This document shows, one piece after another, positions 10,118-22,237 of a stretch of 64,000 bases of DNA (position 1 is its first letter; each line of letters starts with the position of its first letter). The position numbers and the translations under genes were made by a program. The DNA comes from Polychytrium aggregatum (Eukaryota > Chytridiomycota > Chytridiomycetes > Polychytriales): positions 62,001 through 126,000 of the forward strand of contig NW_026516216.1 in assembly GCF_025602895.1 (NCBI RefSeq), given 5' to 3'. Below the pieces are notes generated by a model, which did not search any database, was not told where the DNA came from, and saw only the letters and a list, made by a program, of their open reading frames with translations.

Positions 10118-13100
10118 TCAAAGCCGGTCGTCGGGAAGGGTGGTCTTGATGGTGCTCCAGCCGGATGGCATGTCGGTGTCATCGACGACACTCGGATCCC
10201 AGTCCGCCATGGCCATGCTCATCAGCGAGCCCAGGTCGACTGCTGACCCGGCAGCGGCCACGTCAAAGACGCTCGGGTGCTCAGAGTAGCAGAGACCGGT
10301 GGGTTTATTACTCGGACCAGTCTCTCTGTTAGTCTGCATCAGAATGGTGCTGTCATGGCTGGCTGGGACGACGGCGCTGTCGGCTCCATGTCCGTTCACT
10401 TTGTCCGGGATACGATCAACGAGCCCAGAGGAAACTGGAGTCTGCCGCCCTTGCGGCAGATTGATGGCTGGCATCTGGCCGACCAGGTTGGTGTCGACGT
10501 TGGCAGCGTCTTTGAGACTTGGTTGTTGAATGCTGTCCTGACGAGAGCCGATATCGTCCGTCGCATCCATGGTACTTCCCATACCAGCTGCCACGGCCGT
10601 CTTGGCTACTTGAGCACCAGGGATCGTCGACAGAGTGTGTTTCGATGAATCAGGGGTGCTTCTTGGGTTGACATGGATCCGGTCGTCGCCACCGCCGAGT
10701 ACTTCGTCGACCTCCATGCTGGATGCATCTCCAGCAAAAGTGCTTCCGGGAACCGATTCAGCGCCGATGTGGGAGCTGCTGTAGTTGCTCAGGCGGACAG
10801 CACCTGGCATCTTGTTCCAGCTCCTGCTCGGACCGACTTGGTTGGTGCCTGTGGTCGCATTGGACAGAATTGGTGACGATTTGAGATGATGTGGTGCTTG
10901 TGCAGCGAGTGGGTTGGCATTCGACGGCGTTGATACACCCATTGGGATCAATGGTGTCAACACTCGCGCTGGAGTCGATGACGATATGCTGGAGATACCA
11001 GGCTTGGACACATGATCGGAGGCAAGAGGCGGCACCAGAAAGCCTCCATGGCCAGCGAGCCTGGCTGCAGTAGTATCGATAGCTGCCGAGAGCCGACTGG
11101 AACCTGTGGCTCTGGTGGTGTTGCTGAGATGCTGGAACAGGGCCAGGTGATTTGGTGGATATGCCTCGGAGAGATCATGACCAAACCCTGGCGGATCGCT
11201 TGGAAACGAGCCAGAAAGCCAGTGGTGCATTTGATCAAACGAATGGACTGCCTTGAAGAAGAATCCGTTGGCTTGATCGCCAGCACAGACAGATCCGGCG
11301 TTGAGAAGGCTGTTGCTGTTGATACCAGGGTCGTGGATGGACTGACGAGGCTGCGACTGATACGGATGTAGCTGATGCTGAGCGGGATGCGAGTGGCGCT
11401 GAATATACTGCGATTGATGCTGAGTATGTTGAGTATGCTGCAACGGTGTTTGGCCCTCGATGGAGTGAATGGGGAGCGAGCGGCGGCGATAGGGATGGGG
11501 ATGGAGTCGGGAATGGCGAGTGATCGACTCGACAGCCACAGGGTCGGGCGCTACAGTCGGAGCCATCAGCGACGATGCCGGCCAGGCAAGCGAGTCATGG
11601 GCAGAGTGCGAATGAGAAGCTGTCGGAAATGGTCCAGCAGCAGTGGGATATTGTCCAAGAGTTGGCGCCGGGATCGAGAATGGGTTCATCGAGATGTCTC
11701 CGTGGCGAGCAGCCATTGTCGTCGAGAATAGTGGTGTCGTCCCTGGTGATGAGACTCCATGAGCAGGGAGCCTCGACGACCGACCAAGCACCAATGTCTC
11801 TCCCAGCGGCGACACATGCTGGTTGCTGTCTGGTGCCGAAAGAACAGCACCGATCGTGGGTAGAGTGGAATGACCAGGGAGAAGCCAGACGAACTCATCC
11901 AGATGGCCGCGAGGATGTGCATCAGACACGCCGACGGCCGATCCTGCAAGCGGCATTTGCAGACCGGCGGCATCGTGGCATCCAGATGGAGGCAATTCAG
12001 CGGCAACAGAAGCAGCAATGTCCAGGATATGTGCAGCGGGCCGTGGTCGTGATGCTGTTGGCGACAGAGTGGGGCGAGCATGAGCGGAAGAGGCAGCGCC
12101 GATGCCAGGCTCGTCGGCCGACGTCATTGCGAGCCCGCCAGGCCATAGCGGCGTTCTTGTGCCAGGACTGACACTTGCACCTGCATCTCCGCCATTTGTC
12201 GGCGGGCATGGAGACCGATGTGCATTCTCAATGGTCGCTCTGATCAGGCGAGCATATGTCTCGCCACGGTGGTGTGCCTGATCGAGATAATCGAGGATGC
12301 AGTCCAGAACCGAGAGGGCCAGATTCCTGTCGGACGAGTGGCCCAGTGTGTCCAAGTACACCGTAGCGGCGGTCATGACAAAGTAGGACATGCCCGGGAG
12401 GAGCAGGGAGGATGGGCCGGAAGGCATGTTCTCCTGGAGTGTGCGATCAGAGTCAAACAGACCCAACCCGGACGACGCGGATGCCGATCCGATGCCGACG
12501 CAGGAGAGAATGTACTTTGCGCTCTCGAGGGCGCTTGTGTGGTTGACGGAGACACTTGCCCGAGTGCTTGGATGCGTCTCATTCGACGAGAGAGTGCTGC
12601 TTCCCGTGGTCTGGTCGCCGATGGCATCGACCGAGGATCGGCTTGCCGAGTTCGCATGCGTTTCCACGGACTCGACACGCTCTTCCGACGAGGCGCTTGT
12701 TGGGGTCGCAAGACGGTTCTCCAAGAGATCGCCAGCATCGAGTTCAAGAGAGCGACGATCTGCTACCGACGAATGGATGATGGCGGTCGCAGTGGGTCTG
12801 TTGTGGAGTGATGCCGGTGCTTTGCATGTGTCGGGCTCGCCAGCGACCGGGCTCGATCCCGACACCGTCTGGGGCAAAGGGCTGCTTCTGCTCTCGAGCA
12901 TGCCACCCTTTGCTGCTTCTCCACGGCCGCTATGATGTCGTGGATGTGGATGTGGATGTGGATGAACCAGGAGCCCTGGATCGGCGTTGGTCTGCTTTGG
13001 GTGTGAGTTGAGCGGTGTTGTGTCGCTGTTGGTCCTGTGCAATGGCTGGCCGTGGGAGCGACCCGCGAGGGCCGTCGAGGCGAGGCGCTGGGCAATGATG

Positions 13101-16100
13101 TTGAGGGAGTGAAAATACGAGTGCAGGTGGTGATGGAGGCCGAGGGCACCTTTGGGCGATTGCTGGTGCTCGGGCGAGAGACTGCTCCACCACTGGCGCA
13201 GACCGACAATGACCTCGGCGGCACCCATCTGCCGCTGGTGGCTCGTCAGCACCGGGGACACCATCAAGGACGAGAGCCTGCCACTGATGTGGGCGAGGTG
13301 GACGTATATGCACATGTCCTCGTAGAGCGAGTCGAATCCATCGAGCAGGAACGACGAGTCCCAGCCTGGTGCGGGTGCCGATGGTCAGATGTGCGGGTCC
13401 GGGATCAGGACAGGGTTGGATGGCCGATGCACCGACACGGTGTTGCAGCGACGGTGGTTGGCGAGCGGAGCCATCGAGTCATCCAGGGTGTTGTCGCCGA
13501 GTTGCACCGTTGAGCGAGGCGATGGAGGAGACAGGATCAGCGGGATGGATCAAGGGGAGCAAAGGCATCGGCACGACCGAGACGCCTGCCCGCCTGCACC
13601 AGCAGAATGCATCTCGGACCAGCGTGCGCCACACCCCATCCGTGCCTGCATCTGTGCGGGAGCGATGCAGCAACGGGGAGCCAGGGCCCTGGGCAGCAGC
13701 AGCACCGCCAGCCCGCCCTGGCCGGCATCCTGGCTCATGTTCGCAGCGACAGCCAGGGCCGTGTGGCGTGGCGCATGCGCCTCACGGGGTGGTGTCACAA
13801 CGCGACGATCCCTTGAGGCGCTGCGTTTCAGGGGGAATGGTGTAGGGGAATGCTGCCACAGAGACCCAAGCGACGGCGACGAGGCAGGATGGGGGCTCTG
13901 TGGTTGCTCGCACCAGATGGCGCTCGGTGTCGGGCGGCTGCGTCCTCACCATCGTCGGGAATGGCCGGGCATCGCCCAGCCATCAGAGCTCCGAGACGAT
14001 CAAACAGAATCAGGGCGAGAAGCGTCATCCGGCGATATCGCAGCTCCGAGGACACACGGCTTGTCGTTCCAGATCGTGCCATGGGAATGGATAGTGACTG
14101 GCATTCTGGGTTGGGGCGTGCAGACTGCGAAGAGGCGGATGCCGTGGGTGCTTGTGGCAGTGGGGTCTCGGATGGGTGACTCAGGGCCGATCCTGTGTGG
14201 TGCGGACCCGGAGCAGTCCAACTGCCGTGGCTGTCGAGACTGAGATGCAGCCCGAGATCCTGGGCCATGTTCCAGGCGAGCCCTGCATGATGGGGATCGA
14301 GTCACTCCCATGAACAGCGAGGCATCGCGAGCCAGGATCCAATGATCAGCAGAGTGTGTTACCTGTGTAGTAGGTGTGGCCGGTGCTGGCGCCGGATCCA
14401 GTCGACAGACTCGTTCCACAGATGATGACCACGGCTTGCAAGACTTGCAGACACGGGTGGTCGTGGAGTCGCTGGGTGTAGATGCGGCACTGGTCGGCCA
14501 AGGCTTTCCGGGTGTGGGCGGGGTCCGAGAGGCCGAGGGATGCGCTGAGACGGTCGTCGTGAGCGACCGCCAGACACATGGACCAGACGAGGAACAGGAA
14601 GGGCTTGAGTGTGCGTGTGGATTGGAGATGCAAGAGAGTGGCGAGTCGTCAGTGTCTGCTCGGGAATCGAGGCGCATGGCGAGGCAGATGGAGACATGGG
14701 TGGGCTTGTGGGAGAGGCAGTCGAGGACGTTGCGGCTGTCGATTGGCTCCCGACCGATCACCGAGACAGCGACGCCATCCAGGTCCACAATGCCATACTG
14801 ATTCGTTCCACAGCATCGATGCCGTGCTCTGGTCGTCCTCTGGATCGCCTTGCTGTTCAGAGCGGCCGCCGTTGCCTCCATATGGCCAGATGTGTGCTCG
14901 GTGTCATCGACGACTTCTGCATCGCGACCATGCACAGCATCCGGCGGGCATCGATCAGAGCGACTTGCTACTGTCTGGCTCGCCAATCACACACCTATCC
15001 CCACGACCTCCGTCTCCGTCTCCTCCTGCGAATCGTCGTCCAAACCACCCGCTGTCGCCCTGTCCAGAATCGTCTGTACCTCGGAGTAGCGTTCCCTGGC
15101 CAGCTCGGCGCGGAACGCAGCCGGGTCGACAAAGTCCATTGTCAGTCCGAGGTGCTCAAAGAACATCCCAGTGATCTGCCCGGTGGAATTTAGTGGGAAT
15201 GGAAGGACCTCGGATGTCGGTGCCTCGGGCTTGCCCGTCGGACGGCATGCGATGTCAGAGTCAATGTCGATGGCTCCTCGTGCAGACCGAGGAACGCTGT
15301 CGACGAGGTGGCTCCGCCCATGGCAGTTGCCCCCATGAGCACTGCCGAGTTGCTGGTCGTGCTCTTGACTGTGCGAGCGAGCGGTGAGTCCACCGGCATC
15401 GATTGGATAGTTGTCGGTGTGGATCGGGTCAGGCAGGTCCGATGCCAGATCGACGAGCACGATTCCGGGTGGCAGCCAGGGGCGGTATCCGATCAGCACG
15501 TTGGAGTGCCGCCCAATGATGCCGAGCGTGATGGATCGCGACGGCGAGACGGCATTGGTGGTCGGAGCGGGCCAAGACAAAAGCAAGTCGGGTGAGTGGT
15601 CGGCTCCAGCGATCACGGCTTCCTGGTCGTCATGGCAACTCGCGGTGCACATCAGGCAGCCGGCGCCACACCCACTCCCACCGGTATTCATTCTGCCACA
15701 GCAAGCCGAGCATACTGCCGATGTCGATGCTGATGCTGATGCTGATGCTGATCTGCCCCAGAGGCCGACGCCGTCCGTGCAGCGCAGGCTTGGTCCATCC
15801 GCCGCAGCACCATTTGCAGCATCAGCAGTCGGTCACATACCCCAGTAAATGCCGAGGGTGTTTTGCCCCTGCATCGGTTGAGGATTCCGTTGCGAAGACG
15901 GCGGGTGGTTAGTTTTACATCCTCTGCTTTGTCCTTGGTCGAGCCAAGCGAGTGCGATCGGCATGGAGGCGCACCATGGCCAAACGGCGTCGATCGATCG
16001 GGAGCAGCCACGGCGTCCTGTGCGAGCCAATCTGCCAAGGCTGCATCAAAGACTCGGATCGAAGGGCTTTGATATCCGGCAAATTGGAGGCCGTCGCGCT

Positions 16101-16686
16101 GATCCACGAGTTGGACGAGTCTCCTGCAGCTGGGTGATGGCGAGTCTTCTGCGGTCCGCGTTTCCTCGGGGGAGTGTAGTAGGCTGGAGAGCAAGCAGGC
16201 ATGCGGATCAGCGGGGACGCAGGCCAGCATGGAGATGTGCACAGTATGAGGAAGATGTCTGGCTGGTGCCTGCAACTCGATGCAGCTGCACGTCGTGAGC
16301 AGTGATTGCGAGGGCCCAGAGCCAGACACCTGGGTTGACGTTGTCGCATCGCGATCGATGGGATGGAGTGAGGCTGCTCGCCTGCTCGATACTCACTGCA
16401 GAGGATTCCGCTTGCCCGACAGGCCTCGCATGGGTATTCGCCGATGCACTTGACCCGCTTGATGCGGCAGACTGTGCAGATGCAGATGCGGGTGCAGATG
16501 CAGATGCAGATGCAGGCGTGTGGTTGTGAGCGGCGACTCGCGGCTAATCTGGGCGTTTGGCAGTCGACGGACAAATCGGCAACGGGGCCGGGAGCGATCT
16601 GGGGGCAGATGGGATCGGCACATACCATCACACGCCCGCTTGGTTTTCGGGGTGGGGGCGGGCTTGGGAGGACCCGGTGGGTCCAT
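10118..16686 (-). CDS. Zn2Cys6 (Gal4-type) transcription factor
   Basis: The start at 16686 opens exon 1 (16686-16626); exon 2 is 16471-16397. Joined, they give a binuclear zinc cluster with exact spacing C-x2-C-x6-C-x5-C-x2-C-x6-C, reading KRACDVCRIKRVKC at its start. Exon 3 begins at 16183 and adds the basic linker RKRGPQ typical of the family. Further exons carry fungal transcription-factor domain features: MFFEHLGLTMDFVD near 15130, MAQDLGLHLSL near 14260 and RRMTLLALILFDR near 14020. The last exon, about 13360-10118, ends with roughly 1070 residues rich in Ser, Pro and His. Exon borders between about 16180 and 13360 are not resolved. Intron 1 contains a CAGATG hexamer repeat (about 16475-16515). 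It is expected to be a nuclear DNA-binding regulator; its targets cannot be told from sequence. Confidence 0.75.
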
Positions 16687-18530
16687 GCTGGATCCGGTCT
16701 GGAGGGCAGCAAGATGGAAGAGGAGGGCTCTGGGACGAGGCCTGAGGGCGAGTCTCGCCAGCGCTGCGAAACGCGAGGATTTGCTCAGAAATGCAGGTGT
16801 CGGAAGCGGCCTGCACCGTAGCCAGTTTTGCGGTACACCCGCCCAGCCAGTCAGCCAGCCAGCAATCAGCCTGGCAGCCCAAGACTCACAGTCAGCACAC
16901 CGCACAACAGCATCGACAGCATCGCAGACGACAGAGAGTCGGCGGGCTTACAGCGCAGCCTCGTTTGCAGGGCAGTTGGCGCGGGATCGGCTGGGGATGG
17001 CGATACTCGGTCCAGTTGTCGCTGTGCAGTTACTCCGGTTCAACCGAAGAATGCCCATGGCCGGAGCCAGTCTCTGACTCACAGGCCCGCTGGCCCGCAG
17101 GGAGCGCACCGTGATATATGGCGGCCGCACTCAGACGGCCCAGCACAAACAGCCAAGCGGGTCTGCTATATGCGGCAGATGATCGCTGATTGCCCAAGGC
17201 ATCGAGTGCTCAGCCCAGCCCAGCAAGAGGCATGCGAGCGAAGCGTTATGCGCCAGCACCGGCTATTCCTGGGCTCAGACGACTGCCTGCTTCAAAGCGG
17301 GCAGCCGAGGCACCTGCCGGGCGGAAGGCGCCAACAGTGGCATGCAAGGGTCCAGTTGTTGGTGCTGTTGTCGCCCGACGGCGAGATCGCACGGGTATGT
17401 CGGGGAGAGCAGGCACCCGATCGTCAACAAAAGGGGGTGGATGTTGGATCGCTGGGAGGTGCCAGGCATGGATGCAACTGCACCCGACTCAGCCCACAAT
17501 CCCCGGCGGTGCGATGCACGAGGATGTGGGGGGTGGATGTGCATTTGTGGCGTCAGCTGGATTCAGGGGAGGGGTGGAGAGGAGTGGTCGGCAGTGGTCG
17601 ATAGAGTTGGGCCAATGCCGGTGTAGTTGGTGTTCGACACAGGGGGCTGCTTGGGCTGCTGGTGTGTCCTGGGTGTTGATGTTTGTGTTGGCCGCGAGAC
17701 AGCAACGTGCTGGCGGGGGCTTGGGTTGATGTGGCCAGAGTTGGACAACAGGGGTTGTGGCCGCCAGGGGTTGTGTTGTCGAGGATTGTGGCTGTCAGGT
17801 GGGCGCTGTCAGGGGGTGGATGCATCTCGGTCACCAGCACCAATGATGTGGCTGGTGTGGTGCTGGGGAACAGCTGGTCAGAGGGGTTGCTGGTCTCGAG
17901 CTGGATCGAGAATGTGGACTGGGTGTGGATGGAGAGACAGTCGGGGTGTCCAGATGGAGTGAAGGGAGTCAGCGCGATCCAGGGTGCAACTAACTGGCAG
18001 GGACGAGTGCTGGTGTCGAGCGGGATGCAACTAACAGGTCGTGGTGGCTTCGTTGAGTGCAGATGTTATGCTGATGTTGTGCTGGTGTTGTGCTGATGTT
18101 GTGCATGAGTGGGCCAGGCTCCAAGATGATCCGATGTGGGACACCCGCTGGATCGAGCATCGATTCGGCGCATCTCGTGCAGTCCAAGGAGCGACTCCAA
18201 CAACAGTCCGATGACTCGTCGCTGGCTCTGATATCTTGTCCCGGCTGCCGTCTGTCCCTGAGGTCTTGTGGATGAAGTCTTGCGACTGATATCATCGGTT
18301 TCGACTCGCAGTACCCCGACCCATGGGCAGCACCCCACACCGTCTCCGTCATCGCATCACAGCGCAGCAACCCGGGCGATGTGAATCGTCATTGGGATAC
18401 ATGTATTTTAGAGGTTTCGATCATCCATAGGACCAGCTGAAGCCCATCAGACAAACTAACTGGGCACCCGGGTCACGAAATCTATTGAGCTGAAACTGAT
18501 AGTGGCATTCGAGGAAGTGGGGCGCTTGCC
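16687..18530. other. Intergenic region, no gene seen
   Basis: About 1.8 kb upstream of the zinc-cluster gene and downstream of the GPI-protein gene. Many short open frames exist on both strands but none has a domain or coherent exon chain. There is an imperfect 12-15 bp repeat built on tgatgttgtgc at about 18064-18104. The part next to 16686 is presumably the promoter of the transcription factor. Confidence 0.5.
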
Positions 18531-19649
18531 TTAGAAGATAGCGGCAAAAAGAGCGGCAACAGAAGCAACACCAGCGACAACGGACCAGCCGGCCGAGACA
18601 GAGGCCGACGAGGACTTGGGGCTCGAAGAGGCACCGGGGGCAGCAGCCGACGACGTGCCCGAGGCGGAAGGAGCATTGCAGCTGCCGGTGACGACAAAGT
18701 TCTTGAGGACGATGTTACCGCCCTGGGGGGTCAGGTTGACGAAGGTGAGATCCTTGTTGTGCTTGAAGTCGTAGGGCTGGCCGAGCAGGTTGGTGGAGAA
18801 GTCCTTGAGAGGGATGGACAGGTGCTGGGGCTGGCCGTTGGGAGTAAGGTACTTGGACAGCAGGAAGTACTGCGAGTCTGTGGGTGGTGGGGGACACAGG
18901 GACACAGGGACAGCATCAGGTCAGCGTCTGGGCAGCGAATTGCTCAAGCAGCCGAATCGAGTCATGCGGGCCGTGCTGACAAGGTTGGCATACCAATGGA
19001 GCGGTTGAGGCAATCAGCGGACTTCTGGGTCAGAGTGATGTTGAAGTTGACTCCGGGATCGATGACAACATCAAACTCGAGGGTGGCAGCATTGCTCATG
19101 TCGTAGCAGATTTGGGGGTTCTGTCGAAGGCAGCGCAAGCGAAAGAGAGGCGTGGAATGCCAGCGGGTTAGCCATATCTGCCAACGTGCGGCCCCCGATA
19201 CGTCCGTAACTTCATCCGCAATGTCTAAACGTGCTGCGACCTCGTTGCACAGGCTACCAAGGTGAAGCTGCGTCGAGTCGCCTCGGCTTGGCCCAGATGG
19301 CCTAGCAAACACCCCCTCGCACTCAGCTGCTGGGGAGAATACTCACAAACTGGATGAACCAGTAGTTGAAGGTGGCAACGGTGCCGGGGTGGGTGCTGAG
19401 CTCGGCGCCCTGGCTGTAGAGAACATTGTCGAAGCCAGCGGTGATCTGAAGGCCGCCGGCAGGCAGGATGGTGAGGTTAGCGCCGTCGGCACCGATCAGG
19501 CCACCGCTGGGGGTGTGGTACTGGTCTCCAGGATCGGCGGCGCGGTAGGCGAAGGAGTCGATGGTATCGTTGTGTCCGCAGGAGGCCTGGGCATGGACGA
19601 GGGGAGCGGCAGCGGCCAGGACGGCGGCGACGAGGGCAGCGAACTTCAT
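18531..19649 (-). CDS. Secreted GPI-anchored protein of unknown function
   Basis: Three phase-consistent exons (19649-19347, 19120-18994, 18877-18531) encode 258 aa. The ATG at 19649 is preferred to the in-frame one at 19715 because it opens directly on a clean signal peptide (MKFAALVAAV to about residue 20). The mature part has several cysteines (for example NPQICYDM and KSADCLNRS), possible N-glycosylation sites and beta-rich sequence. A Ser/Ala-rich spacer and a hydrophobic C-terminus ending VASVAALFAAIF form a typical GPI signal. It should be exposed at the cell surface or in the wall. I do not recognise the globular domain. Confidence 0.8.
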
Positions 19650-20223
19650 CGTGTCGGCGGGGTGCGGGACAGAGGCAGGAGCGAAGGCAGAAGCGAAGAC
19701 GGTGAGGAGAAGCACGAAGCGGGGGCGTCGCAGCTTTTAACGAAAGGGCTTGCGGGCGGCCAGGACGAGCAAAGGGCCGGCCACCGAAACAATCAGCAAC
19801 ATTGCTTGTTGCTGGGCTGTGTCGGACGGGTATTGCCACCAAAGGCGGGCGCACAACCGCGGTCCCATCGCGTCGGGGGGGCGCGCGGTGCTTTGCACGC
19901 TGCGGCACTGTTGCTGTGGCTGTTCAGGCTGCGGCAGTGTGCTGCGCGACCCAGCCCAATATACGCGGTGGGGCCTCTGTGCGACCGTCGCGTGCTCAGT
20001 CCGGCTGTATTCGCAACAGCCCTTGTGCTCTCTGTGTCACCGTTCCACCGCCCCAGCCGCGCAGACGCCACGCGCAGCACGGCATCGAACCGGCTGGATC
20101 GCATGAGCCCGGATCGATCCAGCCAGTCCAGCCAGTCCAGCCAACCACAAGTTCATGAGTCGCTCCGTCCTTGGCCATCCCGGCGCTTGAATCTGCATCG
20201 TCCAAGCAAGCACTCAGCATACA
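19650..20223. promoter_or_regulatory. Divergent intergenic (shared promoter) region
   Basis: This 574-bp gap separates the start of the GPI-protein gene (minus) from the start of the dehydrogenase gene (plus), so it holds both promoters. There is no clear TATA box. A short tandem of ccagccagt units lies at about 20115-20140. Confidence 0.45.
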
Positions 20224-22047
20224 ATGTCGTCGCAGCTGTTCAGCGTCTCGGGCAAGGTCGTCTTGGTGACGGGAGGATCCAGAGGGTATGTCTCCGCCTC
20301 CGCCGCACTCGCCCTCCTCATCGCCATGCACACAGGCCTGGTTCCGAACGGGCGGACGTGCGGCCAGTTTGGATCCGTCGATAGCGTCCTCACACCGCGT
20401 CCTTGCCGCTGAGCCCAACCCGTCTATTTGCCATCGCTGGCCAACAGGATCGGACTTATGATCGCCGAGGTGAGGTCTCTGGGCGTGTGTGTGTCGGCTC
20501 GAGCGCCGCTGACCGAGGAGACGCTGACCCTGAATCTTGCATCATCTACCAGGGCTTCGTCGATGCGGGCGCCAAAGTGTATATCTCCTCTCGCTCCAAA
20601 TCAGTCTGCGATGCTGAAGCGGCCAGGCTCAGTGCAAAAGGTTCGGACGTTGCGTTGCGCACCTCGACTCGATGGGATATGCGGCGGCCGCTTGGTCTTT
20701 GCCTCGCGTGTCCGGAACGCCGATCTTATATCCCCTCATCGTGTATTCCCAGGACCCGGCAAGTGCATCAGCATCCCGGCCGATCTCCAAAAGCTGGAAG
20801 AGGTGCACAGGCTGGTGGCCGAGATCGCTAAGAGAGAACCATGTAAGCCGCATGCATGCTGCCCCAACATACTGCTTTCTCTCATGGGCACACGCTTTCG
20901 TCCTGGCCGCTGTCTCTGATGGCTGTATGTCTGGCGTCATCGCTCCGGCCAGACCTGCACGTCCTCGTCAACAATGCCGGCGCAACCTGGGGCGAGGACA
21001 TCTCCAGCTACCCCGACGAGGGATTTGAAAAGGTCCTCAGCCTCAACCTCAAGCGCATCTTCAGCCTGATCCAGGCGTGAGTATTTCCTTGCTTCTTCAC
21101 GTGCCGCCACACAGACACAAACAAAACGCACCTGTCAAGCCAGCATGATCTGTTTCTCCGCGCCGTCCGTTCGCCCGTGAGAATCTGGGGACGGCCTCGT
21201 TGTCGTCCGCATCGATTGGGGCATTCGTTCTGCAGCTCTCAGCTGCACCAGCTGGTCGTGCGCTCAGTACAGGCTGGGCCCCCGTGCAATCGAGCCATAC
21301 ATCTGTAAGCTGACAAGGGATCTGCTCCATCACCCTTGAATCACCCTTGGCAAATACCCTGTGGTGTTCAAGATCCCTGCCTCTGCTCGAGGCCGCCGCC
21401 GTTCCATTGGATCCAGCACGCATCATCAACATCGGTTCTGTTGATGGTAAGGCATGCGCTTTGAGTATCCCGGTTATCTGCCCATGGCCCATCGCCAATG
21501 CGTGTGCACCGCCGTCGACGCTTGGACAGCTTCCCCTATCGACCAGACCTGCAGACTGAGCCGCCACAACTCAATAGGCATCCATGTCCCGCTCCTGGAG
21601 ACGTATGCCTACTCCGCCTCCAAGGCTGGTCTCCACCACTTGAGTCGCCATCTGGCCAGCAAGTTGGGCTCGCGATACATCACCGTCAACAATATCGCCC
21701 CTGGCCCCTTCGAATCCAAGATGATGAAGGCCACGCTTGAAAGCGCCAAGGATCAGATTGTGGCCTCGGTGCCGCTCGGTCGCATTGGATCGCCCGCCGA
21801 TATGGCCGGAGTCTGCATCTATTTGTCCAGCAAGGCCGGAGCATACGTCAACGGTGCGTTCTCAGCCTGTTTCGTGCCGATATGCCCACTGCCGCGAGCG
21901 ATACAGTGGGCTTGAACAAGCTTGTACCTGGCTGCTCCGTTTTCTGAATTCGGTTGGCACCATGCTCACTTTGACCCATACCATATTCCAGGGGCTACGA
22001 TCGCGGTCGACGGCGGCCTCCTGGTTCATGCCAAGAGCCACATCTAG
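20224..22047 (+). CDS. Short-chain dehydrogenase/reductase (RhlG/FabG-like)
   Basis: Eight phase-consistent exons (20224-20285, 20448-20469, 20553-20640, 20753-20842, 20953-21076, 21373-21446, 21578-21853, 21992-22047) give 263 aa, the usual length for classical SDRs. Visible motifs are the NAD(P)-binding TGGSRGIG, the NNAG motif, catalytic Ser151 (INIGS), Tyr165 and Lys169 (YSASK), and the C-terminal GATIAVDGG. The sequence style, with IPADL and LVNNAGATWGED, recalls RhlG-type 3-oxoacyl-carrier-protein reductases, but SDR substrates are not safely read from sequence. The second exon is only 22 nt and carries most of the glycine motif. The donor of exon 3 (G then GTTCGG) is weak but required by phase. 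Confidence 0.88.
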
Positions 22048-22166
22048 TTCAATCGAAGAGATTTGATATGATCCTTTCGTCTGCGGCATTTTGGAAAGTC
22101 GCATCGGGCGTCCTGTATGTCTTGGGGGATGGCGCCATTCTCGTTTTTGATTACAGGCAATCCAAT
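22048..22166. other. Short gap between the dehydrogenase gene and the element
   Basis: The 119 bp between the dehydrogenase stop codon and the left inverted repeat of the mobile element hold no gene. They presumably contain the dehydrogenase 3' UTR, so the element inserted just downstream of, or inside, that UTR. Confidence 0.5.
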
Positions 22167-22181
22167 AAAAAACGGGACACC
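22167..22181 (+). repeat. Left terminal inverted repeat
   Basis: AAAAAACGGGACACC, the exact reverse complement of 25856-25870. It is preceded by CCAAT, giving a TA at 22166-22167 as a possible target-site dinucleotide. Confidence 0.85.
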
Positions 22182-22237
22182 CGGGTTTTTGACCATTCAT
22201 CGAATATTTTGTTACCCAATGTTATCGCGCGCTGGCC

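Noticed and set aside
9666-10289. Plus-strand open frames opposite the 3' end of the zinc-cluster gene
   Set aside because: No domain, and they overlap the coding C-terminus on the other strand.
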